From Streptomyces sp. NBC_01717 (lineage in GTDB: Bacteria > Actinomycetota > Actinomycetes > Streptomycetales > Streptomycetaceae), in assembly GCF_036248255.1 (NCBI RefSeq), contig NZ_CP109178.1:7032001-7096000 (forward strand): DNA of 64,000 bases, given 5' to 3'. The notes under the pieces were generated by a model that saw only the letters and a list, made by a program, of their open reading frames with translations, did no database searches and was not told the origin of the DNA. Made by a program: the position numbers and the translations under genes. Positions 16,446-26,075 of this stretch are shown one piece after another (positions within the stretch are counted from its first letter, which is position 1; the number at the start of each line of letters is the position of its first letter).

Positions 16446-18491
16446 ATGCCGCACACCGCGCCCGAGCCTGCCCCGCACGGTCTGCGCCGGCTCGCCTTCG
16501 GCGGCGACTACAACCCCGAGCAGTGGCCGGAAGAGGTCTGGCACGAGGACGTGGCCCTGATGCGGGAAGCCGGCGTGACCATGGTCAGCGTCGGGATCTT
16601 CTCCTGGGCGCTTCTCGAACCGGAGCCCGGCGGCTACGACTTCGGCTGGCTCGACCGGGTCCTCGATCTGCTGCACGAAGCCGGCATCCGCGTCGACCTC
16701 GGCACCCCCACCGTCGCCCCGCCCGCCTGGTTCTACCGCGCCCACCCGGAGGCCCTCCCGGTCAGCCGTGAGGGTGTCCGCTACGCCTTCGGGTCACGCG
16801 GCGCGATCTGCCACAGCAACCCCGCCTACCGGTCGGCCGCGGCGAACATCACCGAACAGCTCGCCCGCCGGTACGCAGACCATCCGGCGCTCGCCATGTG
16901 GCACGTCCACAACGAGTACGGCGTTCCGGTCAGTGCCTGCTACTGCGACAACTGCGCCGCCCACTTCCGCCGCTGGCTGGCCGGCCGCCACGGCGGCGTC
17001 GAGGCCGTCAACGAAGCCTGGGGCACCGCCTTCTGGGGCCAGCGCTACCGCAGTCTCGACGAGATCGACCCGCCCCGTGCCACTCCGACCGTCGCCAACC
17101 CGGCGCAGCGCCTGGACTACGCGCGCTTCGCCGACGCCACCATGCGCGAGAACTTCTGCAGCGAACGGGACATCCTGCACCGCCTCGCTCCCGGTATCCC
17201 GGTCACCACCAACTTCATGACCGCCCTCAGCCAGTGCGACTCCGTCGACTACTGGGCCTGGGGCCGCGAGACCGATCTCGTCACCAACGACCACTATCTG
17301 ATCACCGACGGCCGCCGCACCCATGTCAACCTCGCGATGGCCGCCGACCTCACCCGCTCCGTCGCGGGTGGCGCGCCCTGGCTGCTCCTGGAGCACTCCA
17401 CCAGCGGCGTCAACTGGCAGCCCCGCAACCCCGCCAAGCGCCCGGGCGAGATGGCCCGCAACAGCCTCGCCCATGTCGCGCGCGGCTCCGACGGCGCCAT
17501 GTTCTTCCAGTGGCGGCAGTCGCGCAGCGGCGCGGAGAAGTTCCACTCGGCGATGGTGCCGCACGCCGGTACGGACTCCCGGGTGTGGCGCGAGGTCTCC
17601 GGGCTCGGCGCCGACCTCGGCCTGCTGAGCGGCATCCGCGGGACCCGAACCGCCGCGGACGCGGCCATGCTCTGGGACTGGCAGTCCTGGTGGGCGCAGA
17701 AGCTGGAGTGGCGCCCGAGCGAGGACCACGACGCCCGCGAGCGCGCCGACACCTTCTACGCCTCGATGTACGACCGCCACCTCACCGTCGACTTCGCCCA
17801 CCCGGACGCCGATCTGTCCGGGTACCCGCTGGTCGTCGTCCCGGCTCTCTACCTCGCCACCGAGGAGACCGGCCGGAACCTCCGGAACTACGTCGAGAAC
17901 GGCGGCACGCTCGTCGTCTCGTACTTCTCCGGCATCGTCGACACCCAGGACGCCGTGCACCCGGGGCCGTACCCGGGCGCCCTGCGGGACGTACTCGGCC
18001 TGACGATCGAGGAGTTCTCACCGCTCGGCGAGGGCGGGACGGTCCGCCTGATCACGCCCGAGGGCGCCGCCGAGGGCCCGGAGCTGACCGGAGACCTGTG
18101 GTCGGACGTGGTGATCCCGCGCGGCGCCGAGACCGTCTGGTCCTACGCCGACGGCATTCCCGCGGGCCGCCCCGCCGTCACCCGGCACCGCCTGGGCAGG
18201 GGCACCGCCTGGTACATCTCCACCCGGCTGTCCGGACCCCACCTCGACGCCGTCCTCGACCGGGCCTGCGACGACGCCCGGATCGCGCCGCGCACCGGCC
18301 TCCCGCACGACGTCGAGGTCGTACGCCGCACCGGCGACAGCGGCACGTACCTCTTCGCGATCAACCACACCGGGGACGACGCGAAGGTGCCGCTCGACGG
18401 CCCCGGCACCGAACTCCTCACCGGCGAGCACACCGCGGGCCGCCTCGCCGTCCCGGCGGGCGCGGTCCGGGTCGTACGCCTCGACGGCTGA
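16446..18491 (+). CDS. GH42 beta-galactosidase
   Basis: A 681-residue glycoside hydrolase family 42 enzyme. The acid/base is Glu157 in HVHNEYG and the nucleophile Glu316 in LLEHSTSG. Cysteines 165, 167 and 170 (CYCDNC) belong to the zinc cluster of the family. Domain order is a TIM barrel (1 to about 390), a trimerisation domain and a C-terminal beta domain. There is no signal peptide, so it hydrolyses imported galactooligosaccharides in the cytosol. The ATG at 16446 is preceded by CAGGAGA. It is divergent from the importer and 49 bases before the galactanase, forming one galactan-use unit. Confidence 0.93.
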   Translation: MPHTAPEPAPHGLRRLAFGGDYNPEQWPEEVWHEDVALMREAGVTMVSVGIFSWALLEPEPGGYDFGWLDRVLDLLHEAGIRVDLGTPTVAPPAWFYRAHPEALPVSREGVRYAFGSRGAICHSNPAYRSAAANITEQLARRYADHPALAMWHVHNEYGVPVSACYCDNCAAHFRRWLAGRHGGVEAVNEAWGTAFWGQRYRSLDEIDPPRATPTVANPAQRLDYARFADATMRENFCSERDILHRLAPGIPVTTNFMTALSQCDSVDYWAWGRETDLVTNDHYLITDGRRTHVNLAMAADLTRSVAGGAPWLLLEHSTSGVNWQPRNPAKRPGEMARNSLAHVARGSDGAMFFQWRQSRSGAEKFHSAMVPHAGTDSRVWREVSGLGADLGLLSGIRGTRTAADAAMLWDWQSWWAQKLEWRPSEDHDARERADTFYASMYDRHLTVDFAHPDADLSGYPLVVVPALYLATEETGRNLRNYVENGGTLVVSYFSGIVDTQDAVHPGPYPGALRDVLGLTIEEFSPLGEGGTVRLITPEGAAEGPELTGDLWSDVVIPRGAETVWSYADGIPAGRPAVTRHRLGRGTAWYISTRLSGPHLDAVLDRACDDARIAPRTGLPHDVEVVRRTGDSGTYLFAINHTGDDAKVPLDGPGTELLTGEHTAGRLAVPAGAVRVVRLDG

Positions 18492-18540
18492 GTCGCCCAA
18501 GCCCCGCAATTCCCGCGCAACGGTCGAAGGGACATCGACG

Positions 18541-20109
18541 ATGTACGGAAAGACGCACGGAAAGCCACCTGGGCGGACGAGAGCGGCGGTGGTGTCGGCC
18601 CTCGCCGGCCTGCTGTTCGCCGCACTCCCCGCCCAGGCCGCCCACGCGGCCAACACCCCTGCCGACACCGGCTTCGAATCGGGCGGCACCGGCTGGTCGG
18701 CCTACTCGGCAGGCGGACAGACCGCCGCCTCCTTCACCGAGGCGGGCGGCCACAGCGGCAGCAACCGGCTGACCCACTGGTCCGCTTCGGCCTACAAGGT
18801 GGAGACCTACCAGTACCTCTCCGGGCTCGCCGACGGCACATACACCCTGAGCGCCTGGGTCCGCTCCAGCGGCGGTCAGAACTCCGCTTACATCGCCCTG
18901 CGCAACTGCGGGAGCGCCGAGCAGCGCACGGACCTGCCACCGACCGCGAACGGCGCCTGGATCCGTCTGGTCACCTCCGCCAAGGTGACCGGCGGAGCAT
19001 GCACGATCAGCCTCAACTCCGATGCGCACGCGGGGGAGTGGGCCAACTTCGACGACATCTCCTTCACCTCGGGAACGACCGGCCTCACCGTCAAGGGCGG
19101 TGACCTCTCCACCCTCCCGAAGAACGAGGCGCACGGCGCGACCTACCGGCGCGCGACCGGAACGACCGGCGACGCGATGAGCATCCTCAAGGCTTCCGGG
19201 ATGAACTACGTCCGCCTCAAGGTGTGGGTGGACCCCGCCGACGGATACAACGACAAGGCCCATGTCCTCGCCATGGCCAAGCGCGCCAAGGCCCTCGGCA
19301 TGAAGCTGCTCATCGACTTCCACTACTCCGACAGCTGGGCCGACCCGGGCAAGCAGAACAAGCCGGCGGCCTGGGCCGGCCACACGTACAGCCGGCTGAG
19401 GACGGACGTCTACGACCACACGTACGACGTGCTGAACGCCCTCAAGGCGCAGGGCACCACGGCCGACATGGTGCAGATAGGCAATGAGATCAACGCCGGG
19501 ATGCTCTGGCCGGAGGGCTCCACCGACAACTGGTCGCAGCTCGCGGGCCTGCTCACCTCGGGCGCGAACGCCGCGAAGGCGGTCTCGTCGAGTACGAAGG
19601 TCGCGCTGCACCTCGCCGAGGGCGGCGACAACGCGGGCACCCGCTGGTGGTTCGACAACGCCGTGTCGTACGGTGTGCCGTTCGACGTCATCGCGCTCTC
19701 GTACTACGGCTACTGGCACGGACCGCTGTCCGACCTCCAGACCAACCTCGACGACGCCGCCTCGCGGTACGGCAAGCCGGTGCTGGTCGCCGAGACGGCG
19801 TACGCCCACACGCTGGCGAACGGTGACACGCTGGCGAACAACATCGCGACACCGGACCAGCTGGTCACCGGCTACCCCGCCACACCGGCCGGTCAGGCGG
19901 CGAACCTGCGCGACGTCATGAACGTCGTCGAGGCCGTCCCGAACGGCCGCGGTCTCGGCGCCGTGTACTGGGAGCCCGCCTGGACCGCCGTCAGCGGCAG
20001 CGGATGGGACCCGGCAGACCCGGCGTCCGGCAACGCATGGGAGAACCAGGCGCTGTTCGACTACAACGCGACGCTGCTCCCGGCAGCGAGCTGGTTCTCC
20101 CACCGGTAG
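18541..20109 (+). CDS. Secreted GH53 arabinogalactan endo-beta-1,4-galactanase
   Basis: A 522-residue exported enzyme. A signal peptide (about residues 1-37, ending AAHA) precedes a carbohydrate-binding-like beta-sandwich (about 40-178, with WANFDDISF) and a GH53 barrel from about 180. Catalytic residues are Glu316 in QIGNEINAG (acid/base) and Glu418 in VLVAETAYA (nucleophile). It cuts beta-1,4-galactan of pectin side chains outside the cell; the importer and GH42 enzyme then process the fragments. AAGGGA lies 8 bases before the ATG. It follows the GH42 gene and is probably co-transcribed. Confidence 0.94.
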   Translation: MYGKTHGKPPGRTRAAVVSALAGLLFAALPAQAAHAANTPADTGFESGGTGWSAYSAGGQTAASFTEAGGHSGSNRLTHWSASAYKVETYQYLSGLADGTYTLSAWVRSSGGQNSAYIALRNCGSAEQRTDLPPTANGAWIRLVTSAKVTGGACTISLNSDAHAGEWANFDDISFTSGTTGLTVKGGDLSTLPKNEAHGATYRRATGTTGDAMSILKASGMNYVRLKVWVDPADGYNDKAHVLAMAKRAKALGMKLLIDFHYSDSWADPGKQNKPAAWAGHTYSRLRTDVYDHTYDVLNALKAQGTTADMVQIGNEINAGMLWPEGSTDNWSQLAGLLTSGANAAKAVSSSTKVALHLAEGGDNAGTRWWFDNAVSYGVPFDVIALSYYGYWHGPLSDLQTNLDDAASRYGKPVLVAETAYAHTLANGDTLANNIATPDQLVTGYPATPAGQAANLRDVMNVVEAVPNGRGLGAVYWEPAWTAVSGSGWDPADPASGNAWENQALFDYNATLLPAASWFSHR

Positions 20110-20132
20110 AAAGCAGGGAGTGTCCGCACAAC

Positions 20133-21149
20133 CTAGACGGCATCGAGCGGCGCGCTGCGCCACTTCCACGAGGTGACGCGCTCCCGCCCGGGCAGCTCGG
20201 CGCGGCCGGTGGACCAGAGCAGGACGGCCCACCGGTCGGCGTCGTCCGGGGCGTCCGGGAACAGCCGGGCCAGCACGCGGTCGCACAGATCGGCGGGCGG
20301 CGCCCAGGAGATGTCCAGGCCCTGGACGACATCGTGGGTGTGGACCAGGGTCTCCACGATTCCCATGGCCGCGAAGCCTTCCGGGTCGGACACCCCGTAC
20401 GAGTGGTAGGAGCGGACGTCCGCCGCGGTCGTCCGCACCATCGCCGTCAGCAGGGCGCCGCTCGCCTCCAGGGTCTGGAGCAGGCCGACCGGTCCTGCGT
20501 CGGGGTTCGCGAAGATCGAGTTCGCCGGGCCGCCCTTGCGGTCGGCTCCCCAGCGGAACGGGACCTCGCGGTCCAGCGGTGGCTTCCTCGGGCCCAACTG
20601 GGCTGCGTACGCGAAGAGATCGTCGTTCAGATGCTCCACGGTCTCCCAGGAGTCCCACTCCAGCGACCCGGCGGGTGCCCGCCAGTGGCCCTCAGGAACC
20701 TCGCGGAGGGCGGCGAGCGCGAGGTGGACCGCGGTGGTCACATCGTCCGCGGCGACCGGCAGCCGGGTCGCGGTCAGGGTGGCCCGCTCGACGGCGCTGC
20801 ACTCCACACAGAACTCATTGCCCTCGGGGTCGGCGAGCGTCGCCCAGCCCCGGCCGTCGGGCCTGCGGTGGTCGCCGACGAGCGTGGCGCCGAGGGCGAG
20901 CAGCCGCTCGACCTCCTCGTCCCGGGTGCGGTCCTGCGGCTGGATGTCCAGGTGGACGCGGTTCTTGACGCTCTTGGGCTCGGGCACCGAAACGAACAGC
21001 AGCGCGGCACCGGGGGTCTCGACGAGTGCCTCGGGATCACCGGGCCTGTCGTCGTCCGACAGCCGGGCACCGAGCACCTCGGCCCAGAAACTGCCGAGCT
21101 TGTAGGCGTCGGCGCAGTCGAAGGTCATGTGACGTACAAGTGAGGTCAT
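20133..21149 (-). CDS. Fusion of a VOC domain with a DinB/mycothiol-dependent isomerase-like domain
   Basis: A 338-residue two-domain protein. Residues 1 to about 120 are a VOC (glyoxalase/bleomycin resistance) domain ending in the typical TLADPEGNEFCVE. Residues about 130-338 resemble the DinB/maleylpyruvate isomerase N-terminal superfamily, with the metal-site type motif ETLVHTHDVVQGL and an earlier ETVEHLNDDL. Such proteins often use mycothiol. The joined function is unknown; thiol-dependent detoxification is a reasonable inference. A hairpin separates it from ectD downstream on the same strand. Confidence 0.75.
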   Translation of the reverse strand: MTSLVRHMTFDCADAYKLGSFWAEVLGARLSDDDRPGDPEALVETPGAALLFVSVPEPKSVKNRVHLDIQPQDRTRDEEVERLLALGATLVGDHRRPDGRGWATLADPEGNEFCVECSAVERATLTATRLPVAADDVTTAVHLALAALREVPEGHWRAPAGSLEWDSWETVEHLNDDLFAYAAQLGPRKPPLDREVPFRWGADRKGGPANSIFANPDAGPVGLLQTLEASGALLTAMVRTTAADVRSYHSYGVSDPEGFAAMGIVETLVHTHDVVQGLDISWAPPADLCDRVLARLFPDAPDDADRWAVLLWSTGRAELPGRERVTSWKWRSAPLDAV

Positions 21150-21195
21150 GGGACCAACTGTCGCCGTTGCCGGCCACCGGGGTCCACCAACTTTC

Positions 21196-21235
21196 GACAG
21201 GGGCCGGGACGACGAACGTCTTCCCGGCCCCTGTC
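21196..21235 (-). terminator. Terminator of the ectoine operon
   Basis: A perfect 14-base-pair stem (arms 21196-21209 and 21222-21235) with an inner GACG/CGTC extension, 26 bases after the ectD stop on the minus strand. Confidence 0.8.
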
Positions 21236-21261
21236 ACTTGCGGGCTCGGCCCGTCAGCGCC

Positions 21262-22155
21262 TCACCTCACCGGCGAGAAATCGCGCGCCCCGATGAACTC
21301 CGGGCGCCGCACCGGCGCCGCGAACGGTTCCTCGGCCGTGTTCTCCACGCTGTTGAAGACGATGAAGACATTGCTGCGCGGGTACGGGGTGATGTTGTCC
21401 CCCGAGCCGTGCATGCAGTTGCAGTCGAACCAGGTCGCCGAACCGGCCCGGCCCGTGAAGAGCTTGATGCCGTGCCGGTCGGCCATCTTGGTCAGCGCCT
21501 CGTCGGACGGGGTGCCGGCGTCCTGCATCTTCAGCGACTGCTTGTAGTTGTCCTTCGGCGTCTCGCCCGCACATCCGAGGAACGACTTGTGCGAACCGGG
21601 CATGATCATCAGCCCGCCGTTGGTGTCGTGGTTCTCGGTCAGCGCGATCGACACGGACACGGCCCGCATGTGCGGCAGACCGTCCTCGGCGTGCCAGGTC
21701 TCGAAGTCCGAGTGCCAGTAGAACCCCGAAGCGCCGAAGCCCGGCTTGACGTTGATACGCGACTGGTGGACGTACACATCCGAACCGAGGATCTGACGGG
21801 CCCGGTCCACCACCCGCTCGTCGTTCACCAGCCGGGCGAAGACCTCGCTGATCCGGTGGACCTCGAAGACCGACCGTACGTCCTGCGACTTCGGCTCGAT
21901 GATCGACCGCTCATCGGCCCGCACCGCAGGATCGGCGATCAGCCGGTCCAGTTCGGCGTGGTACACAGCCACTTCGTCCGGCGTGATCAGCTCGTCGACG
22001 GTGAGGAAGCCGTCCCGCTCGAAACCCTGCAGATCCTTCACGGCGATCGGGCCCGGGGTGCCGGGAGCGGACCAGATGACCGGGTCCTGGCGGGGCGTGG
22101 TCATCTCGGCCGTGCGCCGGGTGGGATACAGGTCGGCGCGTACATCGGTGGTCAT
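21262..22155 (-). CDS. ectD: Ectoine hydroxylase
   Basis: A 297-residue non-heme iron, 2-oxoglutarate-dependent dioxygenase that converts ectoine to 5-hydroxyectoine. The EctD signature region FYWHSDFETWHAEDG supplies the iron ligands His and Asp, and CMHGSGDN the distal His. Length matches the family (about 295-300). It starts 3 bases after the ectC stop and is the last gene of ectABCD. It gives extra protection against heat and desiccation in addition to salt. Confidence 0.97.
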   Translation of the reverse strand: MTTDVRADLYPTRRTAEMTTPRQDPVIWSAPGTPGPIAVKDLQGFERDGFLTVDELITPDEVAVYHAELDRLIADPAVRADERSIIEPKSQDVRSVFEVHRISEVFARLVNDERVVDRARQILGSDVYVHQSRINVKPGFGASGFYWHSDFETWHAEDGLPHMRAVSVSIALTENHDTNGGLMIMPGSHKSFLGCAGETPKDNYKQSLKMQDAGTPSDEALTKMADRHGIKLFTGRAGSATWFDCNCMHGSGDNITPYPRSNVFIVFNSVENTAEEPFAAPVRRPEFIGARDFSPVR

Positions 22156-22158
22156 GGT

Positions 22159-22557
22159 TCAGCCCTCCTCGGTCAGTACCGGATAGACACCGTTCTCGTC
22201 GTGCTCCTCCCGCCCGGTGACGGGAGGGTTGAAGACGCAGACGCAGCGGAAGTCGGTCTTGGGGCGCATGGTGTGGCGCTCATGGCCGTCCAGCAGGTAC
22301 ATCGTGCCGGGGGTGATCCAGTGCGTCTCGCCGGTCTCGTCGTCGGTGAGCTCGGCCTCGCCCTCGACACACAGGACGGCCTCGATGTGGTTCGCGTACC
22401 ACATCGACGTCTCGGTACCTGCGTACATCGTGGTCTCGTGGAGTGAGAAGCCCACCTTCTCCTGGGCGAGCACGATGCGCTTGCTCTCCCAGGTGCCGGA
22501 AGCGGCCTTCACATGCCGGTCGGTGTTCTCGATGTCGCTGAACGATCGGACGATCAC
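22159..22557 (-). CDS. ectC: L-ectoine synthase
   Basis: A 132-residue cupin enzyme that cyclises N-gamma-acetyl-diaminobutyrate to ectoine. It opens [20 protein letters not shown] and carries the metal-site region [22 protein letters not shown] segment (here [15 protein letters not shown]) and [11 protein letters not shown], all typical. A gap of 104 bases separates it from ectB, longer than its 3-base gap to ectD. Confidence 0.97.
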   Translation of the reverse strand: MIVRSFSDIENTDRHVKAASGTWESKRIVLAQEKVGFSLHETTMYAGTETSMWYANHIEAVLCVEGEAELTDDETGETHWITPGTMYLLDGHERHTMRPKTDFRCVCVFNPPVTGREEHDENGVYPVLTEEG

Positions 22558-22661
22558 GGTGAGTCGGAGCCTTTCTCTCTGCAGCGGTACTTCTGTACGG
22601 GCCTGCCCGGGGTGGACCCGGCCAGGCGGTCGGGATGTCGTGCGACCCCTCGGCCGGGCGG

Positions 22662-23930
22662 TCAGGCGGTGTCGCGGACCGCGCGGGCCAGCGTGAGCAG
22701 GCCCTCGTCCAGCTCTTCGGGAGTGATGGTCAGTGGCGGCAGCAGCTTCACGACCTCGCTCCGCGGGCCGGAGGTCTCCACCAGCAGCCCCAGCTCGAAT
22801 GCGCGCGCACAGACCGCGGCGGCGCGCGAGACATCGGTGAACTCGAGCGCCTGGACCAGGCCGCGGCCGCGGGACTGCGCGCCGAGCCGGGCGTGTTCGT
22901 CGCAGATCGCGAGCAGCGCCTGCTCGACCTGCTCACCGCGGGCCAGCGTCTGCTTCTCCATCTGGCCGTCCGCCCAGTAGGCGTCGAGCGCGGCGGCGGC
23001 GGTGACGAACGCCGGGTTGTTGCCGCGGAAGGTGCCGTTGTGCTCGCCCGGGCCCCAGATGTCCAGTTCCGGGTTGAACAGGCAGAGCGACATGGGAAGT
23101 CCGTAGCCGCTGATGGACTTCGACAGGGTGACGATGTCCGGGGTGATGCCGGCCTCCTCGAACGAGAAGAACGCGCCGGTGCGGCCGCAGCCCATCTGGA
23201 TGTCGTCGACGATCAGGAGCATGTCGCGGCGGCGGCAGAGATCGGCCAGCGCCCGCAGCCACTCGGGCCGCGCCACATTGATGCCGCCCTCGCCCTGTAC
23301 CGTCTCGACGATCACCGCTGCGGGCTGGTTGAGACCCGAACCCTGGTCCTCGAGAAGCCGCTCGAACCAGAGGAAGTCCGGGACCCGGCCGTCGAGGTAG
23401 TTGTCGAACGGCATCGGTGTGCCGTGCACCAGCGGGATGCCGGCCCCGGCCCGCTTGAAGGCGTTGCCGGTGACGGCGAGCGAGCCGAGCGACATGCCGT
23501 GGAAGGCGTTGGTGAACGAGACGATCGACTCGCGTCCCTTCACCTTGCGGGCCAGCTTCAGCGCGGCCTCGACCGCGTTGGTGCCGGTCGGGCCGGGGAA
23601 CATCACCTTGTACGGCAGGTCGCGCGGCCGCAGGACGACGTTGTGGAAGGTCTCGAGGAAGGCGCGTTTCGCGGTGGTCGCCATGTCCAGACCGTGGGTG
23701 ATGCCGTCGCGCTCGATGTAGTCGATCAGCGCGCGTTTCAGCACCGGGTTGTTGTGGCCGTAGTTGAGGGATCCTGCACCGGCGAAGAAGTCGAGGTACG
23801 AGTGGCCGTCCTCGTCGGTCAGCCGGGCGCCCTGCGCACGGTCGAACACGGCGGGCCAACCGCGGCAGTAACTCCGGACCTCCGACTCCAGGGTCTCGAA
23901 GACGCTCAGGGCGGGCGGGGTGATGGTCAC
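22662..23930 (-). CDS. ectB: Diaminobutyrate--2-oxoglutarate transaminase
   Basis: A 422-residue class III PLP aminotransferase making L-2,4-diaminobutyrate from aspartate semialdehyde and glutamate. Visible marks are [15 protein letters not shown] near the N-terminus, the PLP aspartate in [15 protein letters not shown] and the lysine in [15 protein letters not shown]. Its length is typical. It supplies the EctA substrate. Confidence 0.97.
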   Translation of the reverse strand: MTITPPALSVFETLESEVRSYCRGWPAVFDRAQGARLTDEDGHSYLDFFAGAGSLNYGHNNPVLKRALIDYIERDGITHGLDMATTAKRAFLETFHNVVLRPRDLPYKVMFPGPTGTNAVEAALKLARKVKGRESIVSFTNAFHGMSLGSLAVTGNAFKRAGAGIPLVHGTPMPFDNYLDGRVPDFLWFERLLEDQGSGLNQPAAVIVETVQGEGGINVARPEWLRALADLCRRRDMLLIVDDIQMGCGRTGAFFSFEEAGITPDIVTLSKSISGYGLPMSLCLFNPELDIWGPGEHNGTFRGNNPAFVTAAAALDAYWADGQMEKQTLARGEQVEQALLAICDEHARLGAQSRGRGLVQALEFTDVSRAAAVCARAFELGLLVETSGPRSEVVKLLPPLTITPEELDEGLLTLARAVRDTA

Positions 23931-24023
23931 AGGGGATCTCCTGCTTGTGGGGGTGAGTCGGGCGGCGGTGAAACGGGGCGATTCGGCCGACGCCGGGCTG
24001 GGGCGTGTCAGCCGGGCCGCACC

Positions 24024-24554
24024 TCAGACGTGGAACGGACCGATGCGGTAGAGCACTTCCGGCAGATGTGTTCCCTCGGGGAACAACCCGCCGTCGAAGA
24101 GCACTTCGCGTTCCACAGCCGCGTCATGGCGGAGCGCATAGGAGGTGAACAGCCGGTCGGAAGCGGTGTTGTCCGGGGTGATGGTCGTCTCGACCCGGGC
24201 CAGGCCCTGCTCCGCGGCGACCCGCGCGGTCAGCGAGTCCAGCAGCTCGGCGGCCAGTCCGATGCCGCGATGGCCGTGCTCGACGGCCACCTGCCAGACG
24301 ACGAGCGTCTCGGGGCGGTCGGGCCGGATGTATCCCGTCACGAAGGCGACCGGCTCGCCGGTCTCGTCGCGGGCGACCACGGAGGTCGCCGCGAAGTCAC
24401 GGCACCACAGCAGGTAGCTGTAGGAGGAATTGAGGTCCAGGACCTCGGAGTCGCGGGCGATGCGCCAGATCGCGGCCCCGTCCTCCACTCGTGGGGTGTC
24501 GATGGTGATGAATTCGCTTCGGGCACGTGCAAAATCTGCTGGTGCGGCGGTCAT
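24024..24554 (-). CDS. ectA: L-2,4-diaminobutyrate N-acetyltransferase
   Basis: A 176-residue GNAT enzyme that makes N-gamma-acetyl-diaminobutyrate, the ectoine precursor. Family marks include LDLNSSYSYLLWCRDFAATS and GHRGIGLAAELLDSL, ending LPEVLYRIGPFHV. The ATG at 24554 is preferred over 24632, which would add an unconserved, cysteine-rich extension. No clear ribosome site precedes it, but TAAATT lies 8 bases upstream, so the transcript may be leaderless. It heads ectABCD; the 93-base gap to ectB is larger than usual. Confidence 0.95.
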   Translation of the reverse strand: MTAAPADFARARSEFITIDTPRVEDGAAIWRIARDSEVLDLNSSYSYLLWCRDFAATSVVARDETGEPVAFVTGYIRPDRPETLVVWQVAVEHGHRGIGLAAELLDSLTARVAAEQGLARVETTITPDNTASDRLFTSYALRHDAAVEREVLFDGGLFPEGTHLPEVLYRIGPFHV

Positions 24555-24562
24555 GCGAATGG

Positions 24563-24568
24563 AATTTA
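24563..24568 (-). promoter_or_regulatory. Possible -10 element giving a leaderless ectA mRNA
   Basis: On the minus strand TAAATT ends 8 bases before the ectA ATG, the spacing expected if transcription begins at or next to the start codon. The absence of a ribosome site supports this. I see no convincing -35. The local stretch 24555-24800 is unusually AT-rich for the window and otherwise holds no gene. Confidence 0.35.
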
Positions 24569-24814
24569 CCCAGCAAATTCGGAAATTGCATCGACGTAAG
24601 GGGTTGGGTGAAGTGAGCCGCTGTGTTATCACGCGGGCGCGCGCCCCGGCGCGAAACTTCTTCGATTTATTCCGTTTTGGGCCCTATTAATGCCGCAAAT
24701 CGGCCACGTTGTGGAGTCGGTCACAGAGCTGTAACTCCCCGGAGACGCAACCGAATTGTGCCGATCGGCGTTGTCGAAACTTTGGCGTTTAGGCTCCGGG
24801 AGAGCGGGCACAAG

Positions 24815-24854
24815 AATGCGGGGAGCTGCTCTCGATAAAGCGGCTCCCCGCATT
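24815..24854 (-). terminator. Terminator after the class V aminotransferase
   Basis: A perfect 12-base-pair stem (24815-24826 with 24843-24854) plus an inner GCT/AGC pairing, 9 bases after the stop of the minus-strand aminotransferase. It separates that gene from ectA. Confidence 0.8.
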
Positions 24855-24863
24855 GATGAATTC

Positions 24864-25970
24864 TTATCGGTTCGGCCAGGTTTCCGAAACGGCCTTGCGG
24901 GCAGCTTCGAAGTCGACCTGCCGGCCCTCATCGGCCAGCGCCGACCCCAGAGCCGCGATCGAGGACTGCACCACGCCCCGCGTCGCATCCACACCGTAGT
25001 GATTGACCCGGATCATCTCCTTGGACAGGGCCCCACCGCCCGCGATCAGCGGCAGCGAGGGGTCGGTCGCGAGCGCCTTGGCGACCAGCCCGGCGGCGTC
25101 GACTCCCGCCGGGGCGCGCAGCGTCGTGGCGACCGGCGCCGCGTCCTTCGCCTCGTGGACATACGGCGCCAGGCCGCCGCCGAGCGCCACCGCGGCCGCC
25201 CGTGTGGCCGCTGCCGCCGCCGCGTGCCGGGCCATCAGCGCCTCCGGGCCCTCCGCCTCGATCCGCTCCAGGCACGCCTCGAGCGCCAGCATCTCCAGCT
25301 GCGCGGGGGCATGCAGGAGCGCCTTGCGGCCGCCGTCGATCCAGCGCTCCTTCCAGTCCAGGAGGGAGAGGTACGAGTGGCGCGGGGCCTCGGGGTTGGC
25401 GGCGATCCGCTCCCAGGCGCGCTCGCTCACCGACACCGCCGACACCCCGGCCGGGCCGCCCATCGCCTTCTGCGCGCCGATCACGCACAGGTCGACACCC
25501 CAGACGTCCGGCAGCAGCGGCTCGGCGCCCACCGAGGCGACGGCGTCCAGCATGAAGAGCGCCCCGTGGGCCCGGACGACCTCACCGATCTCGGCGACCG
25601 GGTTGGTGTTGCCGGTCGCCGCCTCCGCGTGGACCAGCGAGACGAAGTCGATCTCCGGGTGCGCGGCGAGCGCCTGCGCGACCTGGTCGGCGGTGACCGC
25701 CGTGTGGAACGGCACCGCCAGGTCGATCACATTGGCACCGCAGTCCCGCAGCCAGTTCCCGAAGGTCTGCCCGTACGGCCCCGTGACCACGTTCAGCGCG
25801 GTCGAACCGGGCCGGGCGCCGCCCCGGATGCAGCCTTCGAGAGGAAGCAGTGCCTCGCCCTGCATGATGACGACGTCCTGCTCGGTGGCGAGGAGACCGG
25901 CCACCCGCCGCTCGATGGCGGCGAAGTGCGCGGCGGTGAGCGGGGCGAGGTCGAGGAAGGGGTGCGTCAC
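24864..25970 (-). CDS. Class V aminotransferase (alanine-glyoxylate/phosphonate transaminase-like)
   Basis: A 368-residue PLP enzyme. The Schiff-base lysine lies in CVIGAQKAMGGPAGVS and the PLP aspartate in ALFMLDAVASVGAEPL, as in alanine--glyoxylate and 2-aminoethylphosphonate transaminases. The start is GTG at 25970, with an AGAGAG ribosome site; upstream in-frame residues are unconserved. From memory an aminotransferase of this type accompanies the ectoine region in other Streptomyces, but a link to ectoine is not shown. It is divergent from the amidohydrolase. Confidence 0.82.
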   Translation of the reverse strand: MTHPFLDLAPLTAAHFAAIERRVAGLLATEQDVVIMQGEALLPLEGCIRGGARPGSTALNVVTGPYGQTFGNWLRDCGANVIDLAVPFHTAVTADQVAQALAAHPEIDFVSLVHAEAATGNTNPVAEIGEVVRAHGALFMLDAVASVGAEPLLPDVWGVDLCVIGAQKAMGGPAGVSAVSVSERAWERIAANPEAPRHSYLSLLDWKERWIDGGRKALLHAPAQLEMLALEACLERIEAEGPEALMARHAAAAAATRAAAVALGGGLAPYVHEAKDAAPVATTLRAPAGVDAAGLVAKALATDPSLPLIAGGGALSKEMIRVNHYGVDATRGVVQSSIAALGSALADEGRQVDFEAARKAVSETWPNR

Positions 25971-26075
25971 GGTGGTGCTCTCTTCGGATCGGGTCGGCCT
26001 GCGGTTCGGCGTACGAACAGCGCTTCCGTCGAGAGTACCCAGGGCCCCCCGGACACCGCCTCGTACAGTGCTGCC

